Below are positions 1 through 6,857 of a DNA stretch of 9,090 bases, one piece after another. Position 1 is the first letter of the stretch. Each line of letters opens with the position of its first letter. This DNA is from Rubrobacter sp. (lineage in GTDB: Bacteria > Actinomycetota > Rubrobacteria > Rubrobacterales > Rubrobacteraceae): contig JACDDK010000033.1 in NCBI GenBank assembly GCA_013817025.1, forward strand, positions 1 through 9,090, in the 5' to 3' direction. Below the pieces are notes generated by a model. It searched no databases and was not told the DNA's origin. It saw only the letters and a list, made by a program, of their open reading frames with translations. The position numbers were made by a program, and so were the translations under genes.

Positions 1-503
1 GCGTAGAGATCCCCGATGAGGCTCATGTCGCCGAAGACGGCGGTGTCGCCCGCGTGGTAGAGCTTGAAGCCGCTCTCGAACTCGATCACGTACCCCATCG
101 GCTCGCCGCCGTAGATCGAAGACCCGTCCTCAAGCTGGATGCTGGACGAGTGAAAGGCGTGCGTCGCCGTAACCTTTACGCCGCCGACCTGCGCCGTGCC
201 ACCCTTCTGCAAGGGCATGGAGTTCTCCACACCCTGGGACTGCAAATAGGAGAATATCTCGAAGTTCGCAACCACCGTAGCGCCGGTATCTTTGGCTATC
301 TGGATGGTGTCGCCCATGTGGTCGAAGTGGCCGTGGGTGAGGAGGATGGTGTCGCACTCGCCGACGGTCTTGAGGTTCTCGGGCGTCTGGGGGTTTTGGG
401 ACAGAAACGGGTCGATGAGGATCTGCTCGTCGCCCGCGGTTACTATCCGAAAAGCCGAGTGGCCGAGGTACGTGATCCTGGTTCCGCCGAGCAACTCTTC
501 CAT
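1..503 (-). CDS. UPF0173-type metal-dependent hydrolase, metallo-beta-lactamase fold (partial, C-terminus off the left edge)
   Basis: Reading the minus strand from ATG at 503 gives 167 open codons with no stop before the window edge, so this is the N-terminal three quarters of a protein whose family is usually about 225 residues. Seen: an early GHSAF stretch (G14-F18), the metal motif T-H57-G-H59-F-D61-H62 typical of the metallo-beta-lactamase fold, H115 in a second ligand position, and an HAGDTA motif (H150-A155) supplying the bridging Asp153. This pattern and the short N-terminus match the UPF0173 group of predicted Zn/Mn hydrolases, cytoplasmic, with no assigned physiological substrate. 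No signal peptide is present. An AGGGAG ribosome site sits about 8 bases before the ATG, which fixes the start. It is divergent from the membrane protein at 665. Family assignment is firm; substrate unknown. Confidence 0.9.
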   Translation of the reverse strand, partial: MEELLGGTRITYLGHSAFRIVTAGDEQILIDPFLSQNPQTPENLKTVGECDTILLTHGHFDHMGDTIQIAKDTGATVVANFEIFSYLQSQGVENSMPLQKGGTAQVGGVKVTATHAFHSSSIQLEDGSSIYGGEPMGYVIEFESGFKLYHAGDTAVFGDMSLIGDLY

Positions 504-522
504 GCTGTGTCTCCCTTTTATA

Positions 523-551
523 GCTGTGCTACCGCACTATCGCGGTTCAGC
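523..551 (-). promoter_or_regulatory. Imperfect hairpin in the leader of the UPF0173 hydrolase gene
   Basis: On the plus strand ACCGC (531-535) pairs with GCGGT (542-546) across a 6-base loop. A second GCTG (523-526) / CAGC (548-551) pairing encloses it, with a 4-versus-1 internal bulge. It lies just upstream of the TATAAAAGGGAG stretch before the hydrolase ATG, so in the transcript it would be a leader hairpin next to the ribosome site, or in DNA a protein-binding site. The pairing is seen; any function is inference. Confidence 0.3.
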
Positions 552-604
552 TTACCGTATTCCCGCCGTTCATATTGGCAAAACAAGGTCGGAGCGCGCC
601 GGTC

Positions 605-613
605 TGTTATCTT
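605..613 (+). promoter_or_regulatory. Candidate extended -10 promoter for the YdcZ-family gene
   Basis: TGTTATCTT reads as an extended -10 element (TG, one base, then TATCTT, four of six matches to TATAAT). It is followed about 50 bases later by the ATG at 665. No good -35 hexamer is found 16-18 bases upstream. Among 161 bp of divergent intergenic DNA (504-664) this is the best plus-strand candidate, but it rests on a short match only. Confidence 0.3.
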
Positions 614-664
614 GACCGGACGAATTGTTCGGATCGCCGCCGTCGAGCGGCTGAAGGGGTGCGT

Positions 665-1087
665 ATGAGGTTGGCTTTGCTGGTGACGTTGATGGCGGGC
701 GTGGCCGTCGCCGTGCAGACTAGCCTTACGTCGGCGGCGCAGAAGGTTCTGGGTCCGGTGGGGCTCGTCGCCGTCTCTGGGTTTACCACCGGCGCGGTCG
801 CACTCACGGTCCTGCTGCTGACCACGCGGCCCGAGGTTACGGGGCGGGCTGTGCTTTATGGTGTTTGTTCAGGGTTTCTTGGGGCGTTTATCGTGGGGAG
901 CATCGCTTTCTCCGCCGGACAGCAGGGGATCGCGCGGACGCTATCGTTGGTGATCGCCTCTCAACTCATCGTCGGTCTCGTCCTCGACAGCCTCGGATGG
1001 CTCGGCACTGCGGCGGACTTTAGCCTCTTGAAAGCGGCAGGCGTCGCCCTGATCATCACCGGCGGCGTGCTGGTCGTCAGGTTTTAG
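665..1087 (+). CDS. YdcZ/DUF606-family small membrane protein (half-size DMT-superfamily transporter)
   Basis: 140 residues, almost entirely hydrophobic, with five predicted membrane segments at roughly 3-20, 32-53, 62-84, 93-112 and 120-138. Short polar loops contain R55/R61, the QQG-I-A-R91 turn and K123. The Gly/Ala-rich helices, the AGQQGIARTLSL loop before helix 4 and the GVALIITGGVLVV ending are typical of the YdcZ (DUF606) group. These are half-size relatives of EamA/DMT exporters that must pair to form a full transporter. Substrate is not known. An earlier in-frame start at 575 exists, but the ATG at 665 follows a good GAAGGGG ribosome site and begins the membrane segment directly, so I use it. 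Positive charges are nearly balanced between the two faces (see findings). It stands alone, divergent from the hydrolase and 77 bp before the next operon. Confidence 0.85.
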   Translation: MRLALLVTLMAGVAVAVQTSLTSAAQKVLGPVGLVAVSGFTTGAVALTVLLLTTRPEVTGRAVLYGVCSGFLGAFIVGSIAFSAGQQGIARTLSLVIASQLIVGLVLDSLGWLGTAADFSLLKAAGVALIITGGVLVVRF

Positions 1088-1103
1088 CGGCTTCGTGTAG
1101 CCG
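1088..1103 (+). terminator. Short hairpin directly after the YdcZ-family stop codon
   Basis: CGGCT (1088-1092) and AGCCG (1099-1103) form a perfect 5-bp stem with a 6-base loop starting at the base after the TAG stop. No T-tract follows, so it is at best a weak or Rho-assisted end. Confidence 0.3.
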
Positions 1104-1109
1104 ACGCGG

Positions 1110-1127
1110 TACTGTTACCAGTAAAAT
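1110..1127 (+). promoter_or_regulatory. Candidate -10 box overlapped by an inverted repeat, ahead of the GH15 operon
   Basis: TAAAAT at 1122-1127 matches the -10 consensus at five of six positions and would start transcription about 30 bases before the GTG at 1165. A perfect inverted repeat, TACTG-TTAC-CAGTA (1110-1123), overlaps its upstream edge, a usual place for a repressor site. No clear -35 lies 16-18 bases upstream. It is the only good promoter candidate for the three-gene operon in the 77-bp gap. The repeat and the box are seen; regulation is inference. Confidence 0.4.
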
Positions 1128-1164
1128 GCTTCGAGTCCCTTCCACGGAAGCCGAGGTCTGAATA

Positions 1165-2958
1165 GTGAGCTATCTGCCTATAGAGGATCACGGTGTGATC
1201 GGCAACCTCCACACCGCCGCTTTGGTCGGCACCGACGGGACCATCGACTGGCTGTGTCTGCCGGCCTTCGATTCCCCGAGCGTCTTCGCCTCCATTTTGG
1301 ACGACGGGATCGGCGGGCATTTCTATCTTCGCCCGGTCGAGTACGTTCGGAGCCAGCAGATCTACCTTCCCGACACCAACGTCCTCTTGACCCGCTTTTT
1401 CTGTGCGAACGGCATGGCCGAGGTCCTGGACTTCATGCCTATCCCAAACGGCCCGAAGGACCGTCACCGGCTCGTCCGCAACGCCCGCGTCATCCGGGGC
1501 AGCATCGCCTTCGAGATCGAGTGCCGACCCGCCTTCGACTACGCCCGCGCCAAACACGCCGTTTCGACCGGCAAGAGCGGCGTGACCTTCGAGTCCCCGG
1601 ACGCCGCCCTTACCCTGTCGAGCGAGGTGCCGCTGAAGGAGGGAGACGGCGGCTCCGCCGGGGCGCGGTTCACTTTGGGCGAGGGAGAGCGGGCAACATT
1701 CTGTCTGTTGCAGGGTGCGCAGGACGGTGATGTTGACGCGCTCTCGGATGGGGAGTTCGAGGCGTTGCTCGGGGAGACGTTGGGGTATTGGCGGCGTTGG
1801 ATCTCGCGCTGCACGTATAGCGGTCGGTGGCGAGAGAACGTCCAGCGTTCCGCGCTGGCCTTGAAGCTGATGGTCTACGATCCAACCGGCGCTCTGGTCG
1901 CGGCTCCGACGATGGGATTGCCAGAGAAGATCGGGGGCGAGCGCAACTGGGACTACCGCTACACCTGGCTGCGCGACTCGGCCTTCGCCCTCTACGCCCT
2001 GCTCTCCATCGGTTTCGACGAAGAGGCCGGGGCCTTTATGGGCTGGCTGCGCGACCGCTGCGTCACCGACAGCGATGGTCTTTTGCAACCGCTCTACGGC
2101 ATCGACGGACGCTCCGACACGCCCGAGACGGAACTCGACCACCTCTCCGGCTACATGAACTCGCGCCCCGTGCGCCTCGGCAACGCCGCCAAAGACCAAG
2201 TCCAACTAGATATCTACGGCGCCGTCCTGGACGCCGCATACCTCTACAACAAACGCGGCGCTCCCCTAGACTACGACGTTTGGACGAACTTGCGCCGCGT
2301 CCTCGACTGGCTGGCCGACAACTGGCAAGACCCGGACGAGGGCATGTGGGAAGTCCGGGGTGGTCGTCGGCAGTTTGTTTCCTCGAAGGTGATGAGTTGG
2401 GTCGCCCTGGAGCGCGCCGGACGCATCTCGCGCCAGCGCGGGCTACCGGCGGGCAACGGAAACTGGAAACAGGAGCGCGACCGCATCTACGAAGAGGTGA
2501 TGGAGAAGGGCTGGAACGCGGAGAAGGGGAGTTTCGTTCAGTATTACGGCTCGGACGCGCTGGACGCTTCGCTGCTGCTCATGCCGCTCGTCAAGTTCGT
2601 CGGGCCGACGGACCCGCGTTGGATCTCGACGCTCGACAACATCCAAAAAGAACTTACCTACGACACGCTCGTGGACCGCTACAACGTCGACACCGCCGCC
2701 CCCGACGGTCTCGCCGGAGACGAGGGCAGCTTCAGCTTATGCTCGTTCTGGCTCGTCGAATGCCTCACACGGTCCGGCCGCCACGAAGAAGCGCGCCTCG
2801 CCCTCGAAAAGATGTTCTCTTACGCTAACCACGTTGGCCTGTACGCCGAGGAGATCGGTCGTTCCGGCGAGGCCCTGGGCAACTTCCCTCAAGCCTTCAC
2901 ACACCTCGCCCTAATCAGCGCCGCCGTACACCTCGACCGCGCCATGGGCACCCGCTAG
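1165..2958 (+). CDS. Glycoside hydrolase family 15 protein (glucoamylase/trehalase type)
   Basis: 597 residues with the whole GH15 architecture. An N-terminal trehalase-like beta-sandwich domain occupies about residues 1-210 and opens with the diagnostic YLPIEDHGVIGN...DGTIDWLCLP stretch. The (alpha/alpha)6 barrel follows from about 220 to 595. Key motifs are ERNWDYRYTWLRDS (259-272), the general-acid candidate Glu396 in MWEVRG, and the base candidate Glu562 or Glu563 in GLYAEEI, followed by the LGNFPQAFTHLALI signature. Family members remove terminal glucose from alpha-glucans or split trehalose to two glucoses; mycobacterial relatives are trehalases. There is no signal peptide, so the enzyme is cytoplasmic, which favours trehalose or internal oligosaccharides over extracellular starch. 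The GTG start follows GAGG by 8 bases. It is the first gene of an operon with the formimidoyltransferase 5 bp downstream. Family is certain; trehalose as substrate is only likely. Confidence 0.92.
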   Translation: MSYLPIEDHGVIGNLHTAALVGTDGTIDWLCLPAFDSPSVFASILDDGIGGHFYLRPVEYVRSQQIYLPDTNVLLTRFFCANGMAEVLDFMPIPNGPKDRHRLVRNARVIRGSIAFEIECRPAFDYARAKHAVSTGKSGVTFESPDAALTLSSEVPLKEGDGGSAGARFTLGEGERATFCLLQGAQDGDVDALSDGEFEALLGETLGYWRRWISRCTYSGRWRENVQRSALALKLMVYDPTGALVAAPTMGLPEKIGGERNWDYRYTWLRDSAFALYALLSIGFDEEAGAFMGWLRDRCVTDSDGLLQPLYGIDGRSDTPETELDHLSGYMNSRPVRLGNAAKDQVQLDIYGAVLDAAYLYNKRGAPLDYDVWTNLRRVLDWLADNWQDPDEGMWEVRGGRRQFVSSKVMSWVALERAGRISRQRGLPAGNGNWKQERDRIYEEVMEKGWNAEKGSFVQYYGSDALDASLLLMPLVKFVGPTDPRWISTLDNIQKELTYDTLVDRYNVDTAAPDGLAGDEGSFSLCSFWLVECLTRSGRHEEARLALEKMFSYANHVGLYAEEIGRSGEALGNFPQAFTHLALISAAVHLDRAMGTR

Positions 2959-2963
2959 AGGCC

Positions 2964-3884
2964 ATGCTCTTCGAGGCCGTCCCAAACTTCAGCGAAGGCC
3001 GCGACCGGCGGAAGATCAATCGTATAACCGACACCGTCCAGGCTGTCCCAAACGTCCGCGTCCTCGACCTCCACTCCGACCCGGACCACAACCGCAGCGT
3101 CCTAACCTTCGTCGGCGAAGAAGCCCCGCTCGTCGAAGCCTCCACCGCCCTGGCCTCCGCCTGCGCCGAAGAGATAGACCTCTCCACCCAGACCGGCGTA
3201 CACCCCCGCATCGGCGTCCTTGACGTACTTCCCTTCATCCCCCTCGAAGGCGCGACGATGGACGACGCCATCCATCTGGCCCGACAAGCCGGAGAGAAAC
3301 TAGGCGAACTCGGCTTCCCCGTCTACCTCTACGAACACGCCACCACCGCCCCGCACCGCCGCAACCTGGCCGACCTGCGTCGCAGCGTCTACGCGGGCCT
3401 GGCCACCCGGATAAAGGAGCCCGCCTGGAGACCGGACTACGGTCCCGCGCACCTGGACCCGCGCCGGGGCGCGATAGCGGTCGGAGCCCGCAAATTTCTC
3501 GTAGCCTTCAACGCCTATCTGGACACCGCCGATTTGGAAGTAGCCCGCGCCGTCGCTAAACGGATACGCGAGCGCGACGGCGGCTTACCGGGCCTCAAAG
3601 CTCTCGGGCTGCTCGTGGGTGGCCGGGCGCAAGTCTCCATGAACCTGACCGACCTCGAAAAGACCTCGCTTCCGGTGGCCCTCGAAGCCGTGCGCGAGGC
3701 GGCTTCCGGGTATGGCTCGAAGGTGGAGTGGATGGAGCTGGTTGGTATGATGCCGCTTGAGGCGCTCTTACAGACTGCTCGGCATCACCTGTCGCTGAGG
3801 GAATTCGGACGAAAAAACGTCCTCGAACAGGGGCTGTGGGACGAAAGCCCCGATCCGGGGTCGACGAAAGGGGACAGCGAATGA
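2964..3884 (+). CDS. ftcD: Glutamate formimidoyltransferase (monofunctional, FtcD N-terminal part)
   Basis: 306 residues matching the two formiminotransferase subdomains of FTCD. It shows VPNFSEGR (6-13), the DPDHNRSVLTFVG strand (39-51) and TGVHPRIGVLDVLPFIP (77-93), in which His80 aligns with the catalytic His. Further on are YLYEHA, the R-x-D-Y-GP segment, GARKFLVAFN, and the QVSMNLTD region of the second subdomain. The enzyme moves the formimino group of N-formimino-L-glutamate, from histidine breakdown, to tetrahydrofolate, giving glutamate and 5-formimino-THF. The cyclodeaminase domain of the mammalian protein is absent and no cyclodeaminase gene is in the window, so that step must be encoded elsewhere. 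ATG lies 5 bases after the GH15 stop. Its only Shine-Dalgarno-like GAGG overlaps that TAG and is just 2 bases from the ATG, suggesting translational coupling. The 3' end overlaps the amidase gene as ATGA. Confidence 0.92.
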   Translation: MLFEAVPNFSEGRDRRKINRITDTVQAVPNVRVLDLHSDPDHNRSVLTFVGEEAPLVEASTALASACAEEIDLSTQTGVHPRIGVLDVLPFIPLEGATMDDAIHLARQAGEKLGELGFPVYLYEHATTAPHRRNLADLRRSVYAGLATRIKEPAWRPDYGPAHLDPRRGAIAVGARKFLVAFNAYLDTADLEVARAVAKRIRERDGGLPGLKALGLLVGGRAQVSMNLTDLEKTSLPVALEAVREAASGYGSKVEWMELVGMMPLEALLQTARHHLSLREFGRKNVLEQGLWDESPDPGSTKGDSE

Positions 3885-4705
3885 GCGAACGCAAGCTGGT
3901 AGCGGCGGCGATACAGATGTCCTCCACGCCGGACAAAGGCGAGAACTTCCAAACAGCGGAGCGTTTGATCCGCTCGTCCGTAGCTGCCGGCGCGGACTTC
4001 GTCGCTCTGCCGGAGCTATGGAGCTGCCACGGCCTTGACAAGGTCTATCGCGATAACGCCGAGCCAATTCCCGGCCCCACGACGAAATTCCTGGGCGACC
4101 TGGCCCGCGAACTAGGAATATACGTCCTCGGGGGATCCATCCTAGAAAACCAGCCCAACGCCACGAAACTGCATAATACCTCCACGCTTTTCTCGCCGGA
4201 CGGGCAGTTATCGGCGGTGTACCGTAAGATCCACCTGTTCGACGTAAAGGCTCCCGACCGCGAGTACCTGGAGAGCAAGAACATCGAGCCCGGCGAGGAG
4301 ATCGTCACGGCGAAAGCCGGCCCTGCGACGCTCGGCCTCACGGTCTGCTACGACGTACGCTTCCCGGAGTTGTATCGGCTGCTCGCCCTACGCGGTGCGG
4401 AGGTTATGACCGTTCCGGCGGCGTTTACCTTGCAAACCGGCAAGGACCATTGGGAACTTCTGCTGCGGGCGCGGGCCGTTGAGAACCAGGCGTTCGTAGT
4501 CGCTCCGGCTCAGTGGGGCCAGAAAGCGGACGGGCGCTGGACATATGGGCGGTCCATGATCGTGGACCCGTGGGGTACCGTCCTGGCCACCTGCCCCGAC
4601 CGTGACGGCCACGCCCTGGCCGAACTAGACCTCGATTACCTCGACCGCTTCCGCGAAGAGTTTCCGTCCCTCAAGAACCGTCGCCCAGCAGCCTACGACT
4701 GGTAG
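3881..4705 (+). CDS. Carbon-nitrogen hydrolase, nitrilase superfamily branch 10 (Nit1/Nit2-like amidase)
   Basis: 274 residues, the normal length for the family. The Glu-Lys-Cys triad is visible: Glu45 in LPELW, Lys116 in YRKIHLFDV, and Cys156 in VCYDVRFPELYR. The helper Glu in HWELLLRARAVENQAF and the YGRSMIVDPWG strand near the C-terminus are also present. The RKIHLFD and CYDVRFPELYR wording is that of the Nit1/Nit2 group, which hydrolyses omega-amides such as deaminated glutathione or alpha-ketoglutaramate. The exact substrate here cannot be read from sequence. Being co-translated with ftcD (ATGA overlap), a role in deamidating a glutamate-family or formamide-type intermediate is a reasonable guess. 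ATG at 3881 follows GAAAGGGG by 6-7 bases. An upstream in-frame GTG at 3836 would lie inside ftcD and is not favoured. Cytoplasmic. Confidence 0.88.
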   Translation: MSERKLVAAAIQMSSTPDKGENFQTAERLIRSSVAAGADFVALPELWSCHGLDKVYRDNAEPIPGPTTKFLGDLARELGIYVLGGSILENQPNATKLHNTSTLFSPDGQLSAVYRKIHLFDVKAPDREYLESKNIEPGEEIVTAKAGPATLGLTVCYDVRFPELYRLLALRGAEVMTVPAAFTLQTGKDHWELLLRARAVENQAFVVAPAQWGQKADGRWTYGRSMIVDPWGTVLATCPDRDGHALAELDLDYLDRFREEFPSLKNRRPAAYDW

Positions 4706-4816
4706 AGAGCAAGCGCCGGCACGCTCGCTAATACCGTATTCGATGTCGTCGACGATAGCTGTGATGACGAGTATCCGACGATCAGACCCCTGAACACCCG
4801 CGTCCGGGGCCGACGG
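4706..4816. other. Convergent intergenic gap without an obvious intrinsic terminator
   Basis: This 111-bp stretch separates the amidase stop from the permease stop. It contains the perfect palindromes AATACCGTATT (4730-4740) and TCGTCGACGA (4746-4755), neither followed by a T-tract. No ORF with a ribosome site is evident. One of the symmetric sequences may help end the opposing transcripts, but this is unsupported beyond the symmetry. Confidence 0.4.
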
Positions 4817-6223
4817 CTACCAAAGAAGCCCGATCCCCGCGAGTATCACGATCGAGACGGCGACCGGGGCCATCGCGTAGCGGAGGATCTCACCTTCCCG
4901 GCCCAGCAGACCGACCGCCGTCGCCGCAAGCACCATGCGCTGCGGGGCGAGCAGGCTGGCGTGGCTACCGGCGACGTTCTGGACCGCAGCCGTGATCTCA
5001 ACCGGGACTCCCACCCCCCGAGCCGCCTCGACCTGCAACGGCATGAACAGCGCGTTGGAAGCGGCATTGGAGCCGGTCAAAGCGCCTCCCAACGCCCCCA
5101 GTACCGGCGAGACAGCCGGATAAATAGGTCCGAGCGACCCCGCAGCCGAAGCCAACAGAGCCGCCGCTCCGCTACCGGCGACCACCTCGCCCGCGAGCAC
5201 GAAGGTCAATACCGCCCCAGCCGTGGGCAACCATTGCGCGACCGTACCGCGCACGGCCCGGCCCGTCTCCGCCGCGCCGATCCCGAACACCACAGCCGTG
5301 AAGCCCGCCGCCAGCAGCAACGGCAGCCCCGGTCCCGTGAAAATTGGCCCCAGCCGCTCCAGAGCCTCCCTGACTACGCTTACGCCACTAGCCACCGCGA
5401 GCAGCACCAGCAGGAACCCGTAGGGCAGCAGCGCCCGACCTGGAACGCCCGTCGCTCGCCGCCACCTCCGCGCCAGGAACGCGGCAGTCGCGCACAACCC
5501 ACCGACCGCCCCCGAAAGCTCCGGCGCGAGGTACAGGCTCGTGAGCAGCGTACCGGCTCCCGCGATGATCCCCAGCAGAACCGTTTCCGGCCCGTGTCGC
5601 CGCACGCCGCCGATGCCTCCCGCCAGAGCGACGGCGGCCACGCCGTAGATGGGATAGAGAGGAAGGTTCAGATAGGCGCTTGCTGTCGAAAGGTCACGGA
5701 AGCTCATCCCGGCGAGATCCGCCCCGATCACGGTCCCAACCCCAAGCGCTCCCCACGGCACCGCGCACTGCCCCCAACTCGCCAACACCGCCGCCTTTAA
5801 CGGCGAGAACCCCGCGGCGAGCAATATCGGCGCGCTAATAACCACCGCCACCCCAAACCCCGTAACCGACTCGAAGAAGGGCGCGGCTCCAACCACCACC
5901 CCTGCCGCCAGGGCCTCTTTCTCAGGCTCCAACCGCCCCAAATACCGCGACACCGCCTCGACCGCCTCACCCGCCGAGAGCAGGTTGTACAGCAACAACC
6001 CCCCAAACAAGACGTACAACACCCGCGCCGAAGTCCCCGCTCCATCCAACAACGCCCCCGGTACCCGAAGGGCATCCAACTCCGGCCACAGAATTGCCCC
6101 CGCTAACGCCGCCCCAAGCGCCGCAAACCCCGCCCACAGAGCCGACCGCCGCAACAGCACCAGAGCCACCACCGCCACCAGAAAAGGCGCGAGTGCGACC
6201 ACTATACCGAGTATATCTACCAT
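4817..6223 (-). CDS. L-lactate permease family transporter (LctP/LldP)
   Basis: 468 residues, strongly hydrophobic, with about 12-14 membrane segments. Family marks are the FFESVTGFG loop (116-124, equivalent to FLEGAAGFG in E. coli LldP), the following AAGFSPLKAA and VPWGALGVGT segments, and near the C-terminus GSNAASNALF (384-393), SLLAPQ (424-429) and AVGLLGREGEI. LldP-family carriers import L-lactate, D-lactate or glycolate with protons across the inner membrane. This protein is shorter than the roughly 550-residue E. coli form and its motifs have drifted, so a different 2-hydroxy-acid or other organic acid is possible. I use ATG at 6223. The longer open frame back to 6262 would add 13 polar residues overlapping the regulator's start. 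No strong ribosome site precedes the ATG, only AGAAG about 10 bases away. It is divergent from the XRE-cupin regulator, its probable controller. Confidence 0.88.
   Translation of the reverse strand: MVDILGIVVALAPFLVAVVALVLLRRSALWAGFAALGAALAGAILWPELDALRVPGALLDGAGTSARVLYVLFGGLLLYNLLSAGEAVEAVSRYLGRLEPEKEALAAGVVVGAAPFFESVTGFGVAVVISAPILLAAGFSPLKAAVLASWGQCAVPWGALGVGTVIGADLAGMSFRDLSTASAYLNLPLYPIYGVAAVALAGGIGGVRRHGPETVLLGIIAGAGTLLTSLYLAPELSGAVGGLCATAAFLARRWRRATGVPGRALLPYGFLLVLLAVASGVSVVREALERLGPIFTGPGLPLLLAAGFTAVVFGIGAAETGRAVRGTVAQWLPTAGAVLTFVLAGEVVAGSGAAALLASAAGSLGPIYPAVSPVLGALGGALTGSNAASNALFMPLQVEAARGVGVPVEITAAVQNVAGSHASLLAPQRMVLAATAVGLLGREGEILRYAMAPVAVSIVILAGIGLLW
6203..6215. promoter_or_regulatory. 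Inverted repeat TATAC-CGA-GTATA inside permease codons 3-7
   Basis: A perfect 5-bp-arm inverted repeat with a 3-base centre lies just inside the permease coding start and about 50 bp upstream of the regulator ATG. It is AT-rich in a GC-rich gene and forces two ATA isoleucine codons. Such short palindromes are typical operator shapes for dimeric HTH proteins such as the adjacent regulator. The symmetry is seen; binding is inference. Confidence 0.35.
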
Positions 6224-6225
6224 GT

Positions 6226-6262
6226 TAGAATTACTTCTACCAAAAGGACGAGAGGAACGCAA
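6226..6262 (-). promoter_or_regulatory. Candidate permease promoter with embedded inverted repeat
   Basis: On the minus strand TTGCGT (6262-6257) and TAGAAG (6239-6234) are separated by exactly 17 bases, matching the -35 and -10 consensus at three and four positions. The -10 falls inside the inverted repeat TAGAA-TTAC-TTCTA (6226-6239). Transcription would begin around 6227, only about 4 bases before the permease ATG, implying a nearly leaderless message. This would explain the lack of a good ribosome site. The match is weak, and the repeat is the best evidence that the site is regulated. Confidence 0.4.
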
Positions 6263-6846
6263 TGGCCGGTACGGGGATAGCGGAGGCGGTGGCGACTGAG
6301 CGGCTTGGGGTTCGGGTGCGGAAGTTGCGGCGGGAGCGGGGGTTGACGCTTGAGGGGTTGGCGGAGCGGTCGGGGGTGAGCCGCGCTATGATCTCAAAAC
6401 TCGAGCGCGGCGAGAAGAACCCGACCCTCGTAATAGCCGCGAAGCTCGCCGAGGGGCTGGAGGTCACGCTCTCCCAACTAGCCGGCGTGGAGGAGCGCCG
6501 CGAGGTGGTCGTGATGCCAAAGGAGAGGCGCATGACCATGCACGACCCCGAGACGGGCTTCGAGCGCCAGCTACTCTCTCCGAGCTTCGGGGGCCGGGGC
6601 GTGGAGTTTATCCGCAACGAGATCCCGGAAGGCTCCACCTCCGGCGAGTTCCCGCCACACCGGCGGGGCGTGGAGGAATACATCGTGGTCGAGAAAGGCA
6701 CCTTGAGGGCCGTGCTCGGTGGTGAGGAGCATCTGCTCGGAGAGGGCGACGCAGTGTACTTCGAGGCTGACGTGCCGCACCGCTTCGATAACGCGGGCGA
6801 GGGCGCGTGCAGCTACTATCTGGTGATCAGCTCGCGGGGGACGTAG
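6262..6846 (+). CDS. XRE-family regulator with C-terminal cupin domain (PuuR-like)
   Basis: 194 residues. An HTH_3 domain spans about 14-72, with RVRKLRRERGLTLEGLAERS and the recognition helix region SRAMISKLERGEKNP. A linker of about 30 residues leads to a cupin_2 barrel at about 112-190. The barrel has PPHRRGVEEY (His133, Glu138/139), the EKGTLRAVLGGEEHLLGEGDAVYF strands and VPHRFDN (His173). This layout is that of small-molecule-sensing regulators such as PuuR, which bind as dimers and are released or activated by a ligand in the cupin. The ATG follows AGAGGA by 5 bases. It is divergent from the lactate-type permease across 38 bp, so control of that permease and of itself is the likely role, with the permease substrate or a product as effector. 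Ligand is not known. Confidence 0.9.
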   Translation: MAGTGIAEAVATERLGVRVRKLRRERGLTLEGLAERSGVSRAMISKLERGEKNPTLVIAAKLAEGLEVTLSQLAGVEERREVVVMPKERRMTMHDPETGFERQLLSPSFGGRGVEFIRNEIPEGSTSGEFPPHRRGVEEYIVVEKGTLRAVLGGEEHLLGEGDAVYFEADVPHRFDNAGEGACSYYLVISSRGT

Positions 6847-6857
6847 GTCGAGGCGGG

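Noticed and set aside
554..563. TACCGTATTC occurring at 554-563 and again at 4732-4741
   Set aside because: Many shared 10-mers are expected by chance in 9 kb; neither copy sits in an equivalent position.
54..668. 204-residue plus-strand open frame at the left end
   Set aside because: It is the shadow of the minus-strand UPF0173 hydrolase, whose HxHxDH motif and ribosome site are clear.
1084..2205. 373-residue minus-strand open frame opposite the GH15 gene
   Set aside because: It is antisense to an unmistakable GH15 domain, low in complexity with many Gly/Val/Arg, and has no family motif. It is an expected by-product of GC-rich third positions.
4746..4755. TCGTCGACGA palindrome as an intrinsic terminator
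   Set aside because: It has no loop space and no T-tract, so I list it only as part of the gap description.
4961..5800. 279-residue plus-strand open frame opposite the permease
   Set aside because: It is extremely rich in Arg, Ser, Pro and Gln and has no motif. The permease frame on the other strand carries clear family signatures.
6224..6262. N-terminal 13-residue extension of the permease frame back to 6262
   Set aside because: The extension is polar, overlaps the regulator's start and ribosome site, and the ATG at 6223 leads directly into the first hydrophobic segment.
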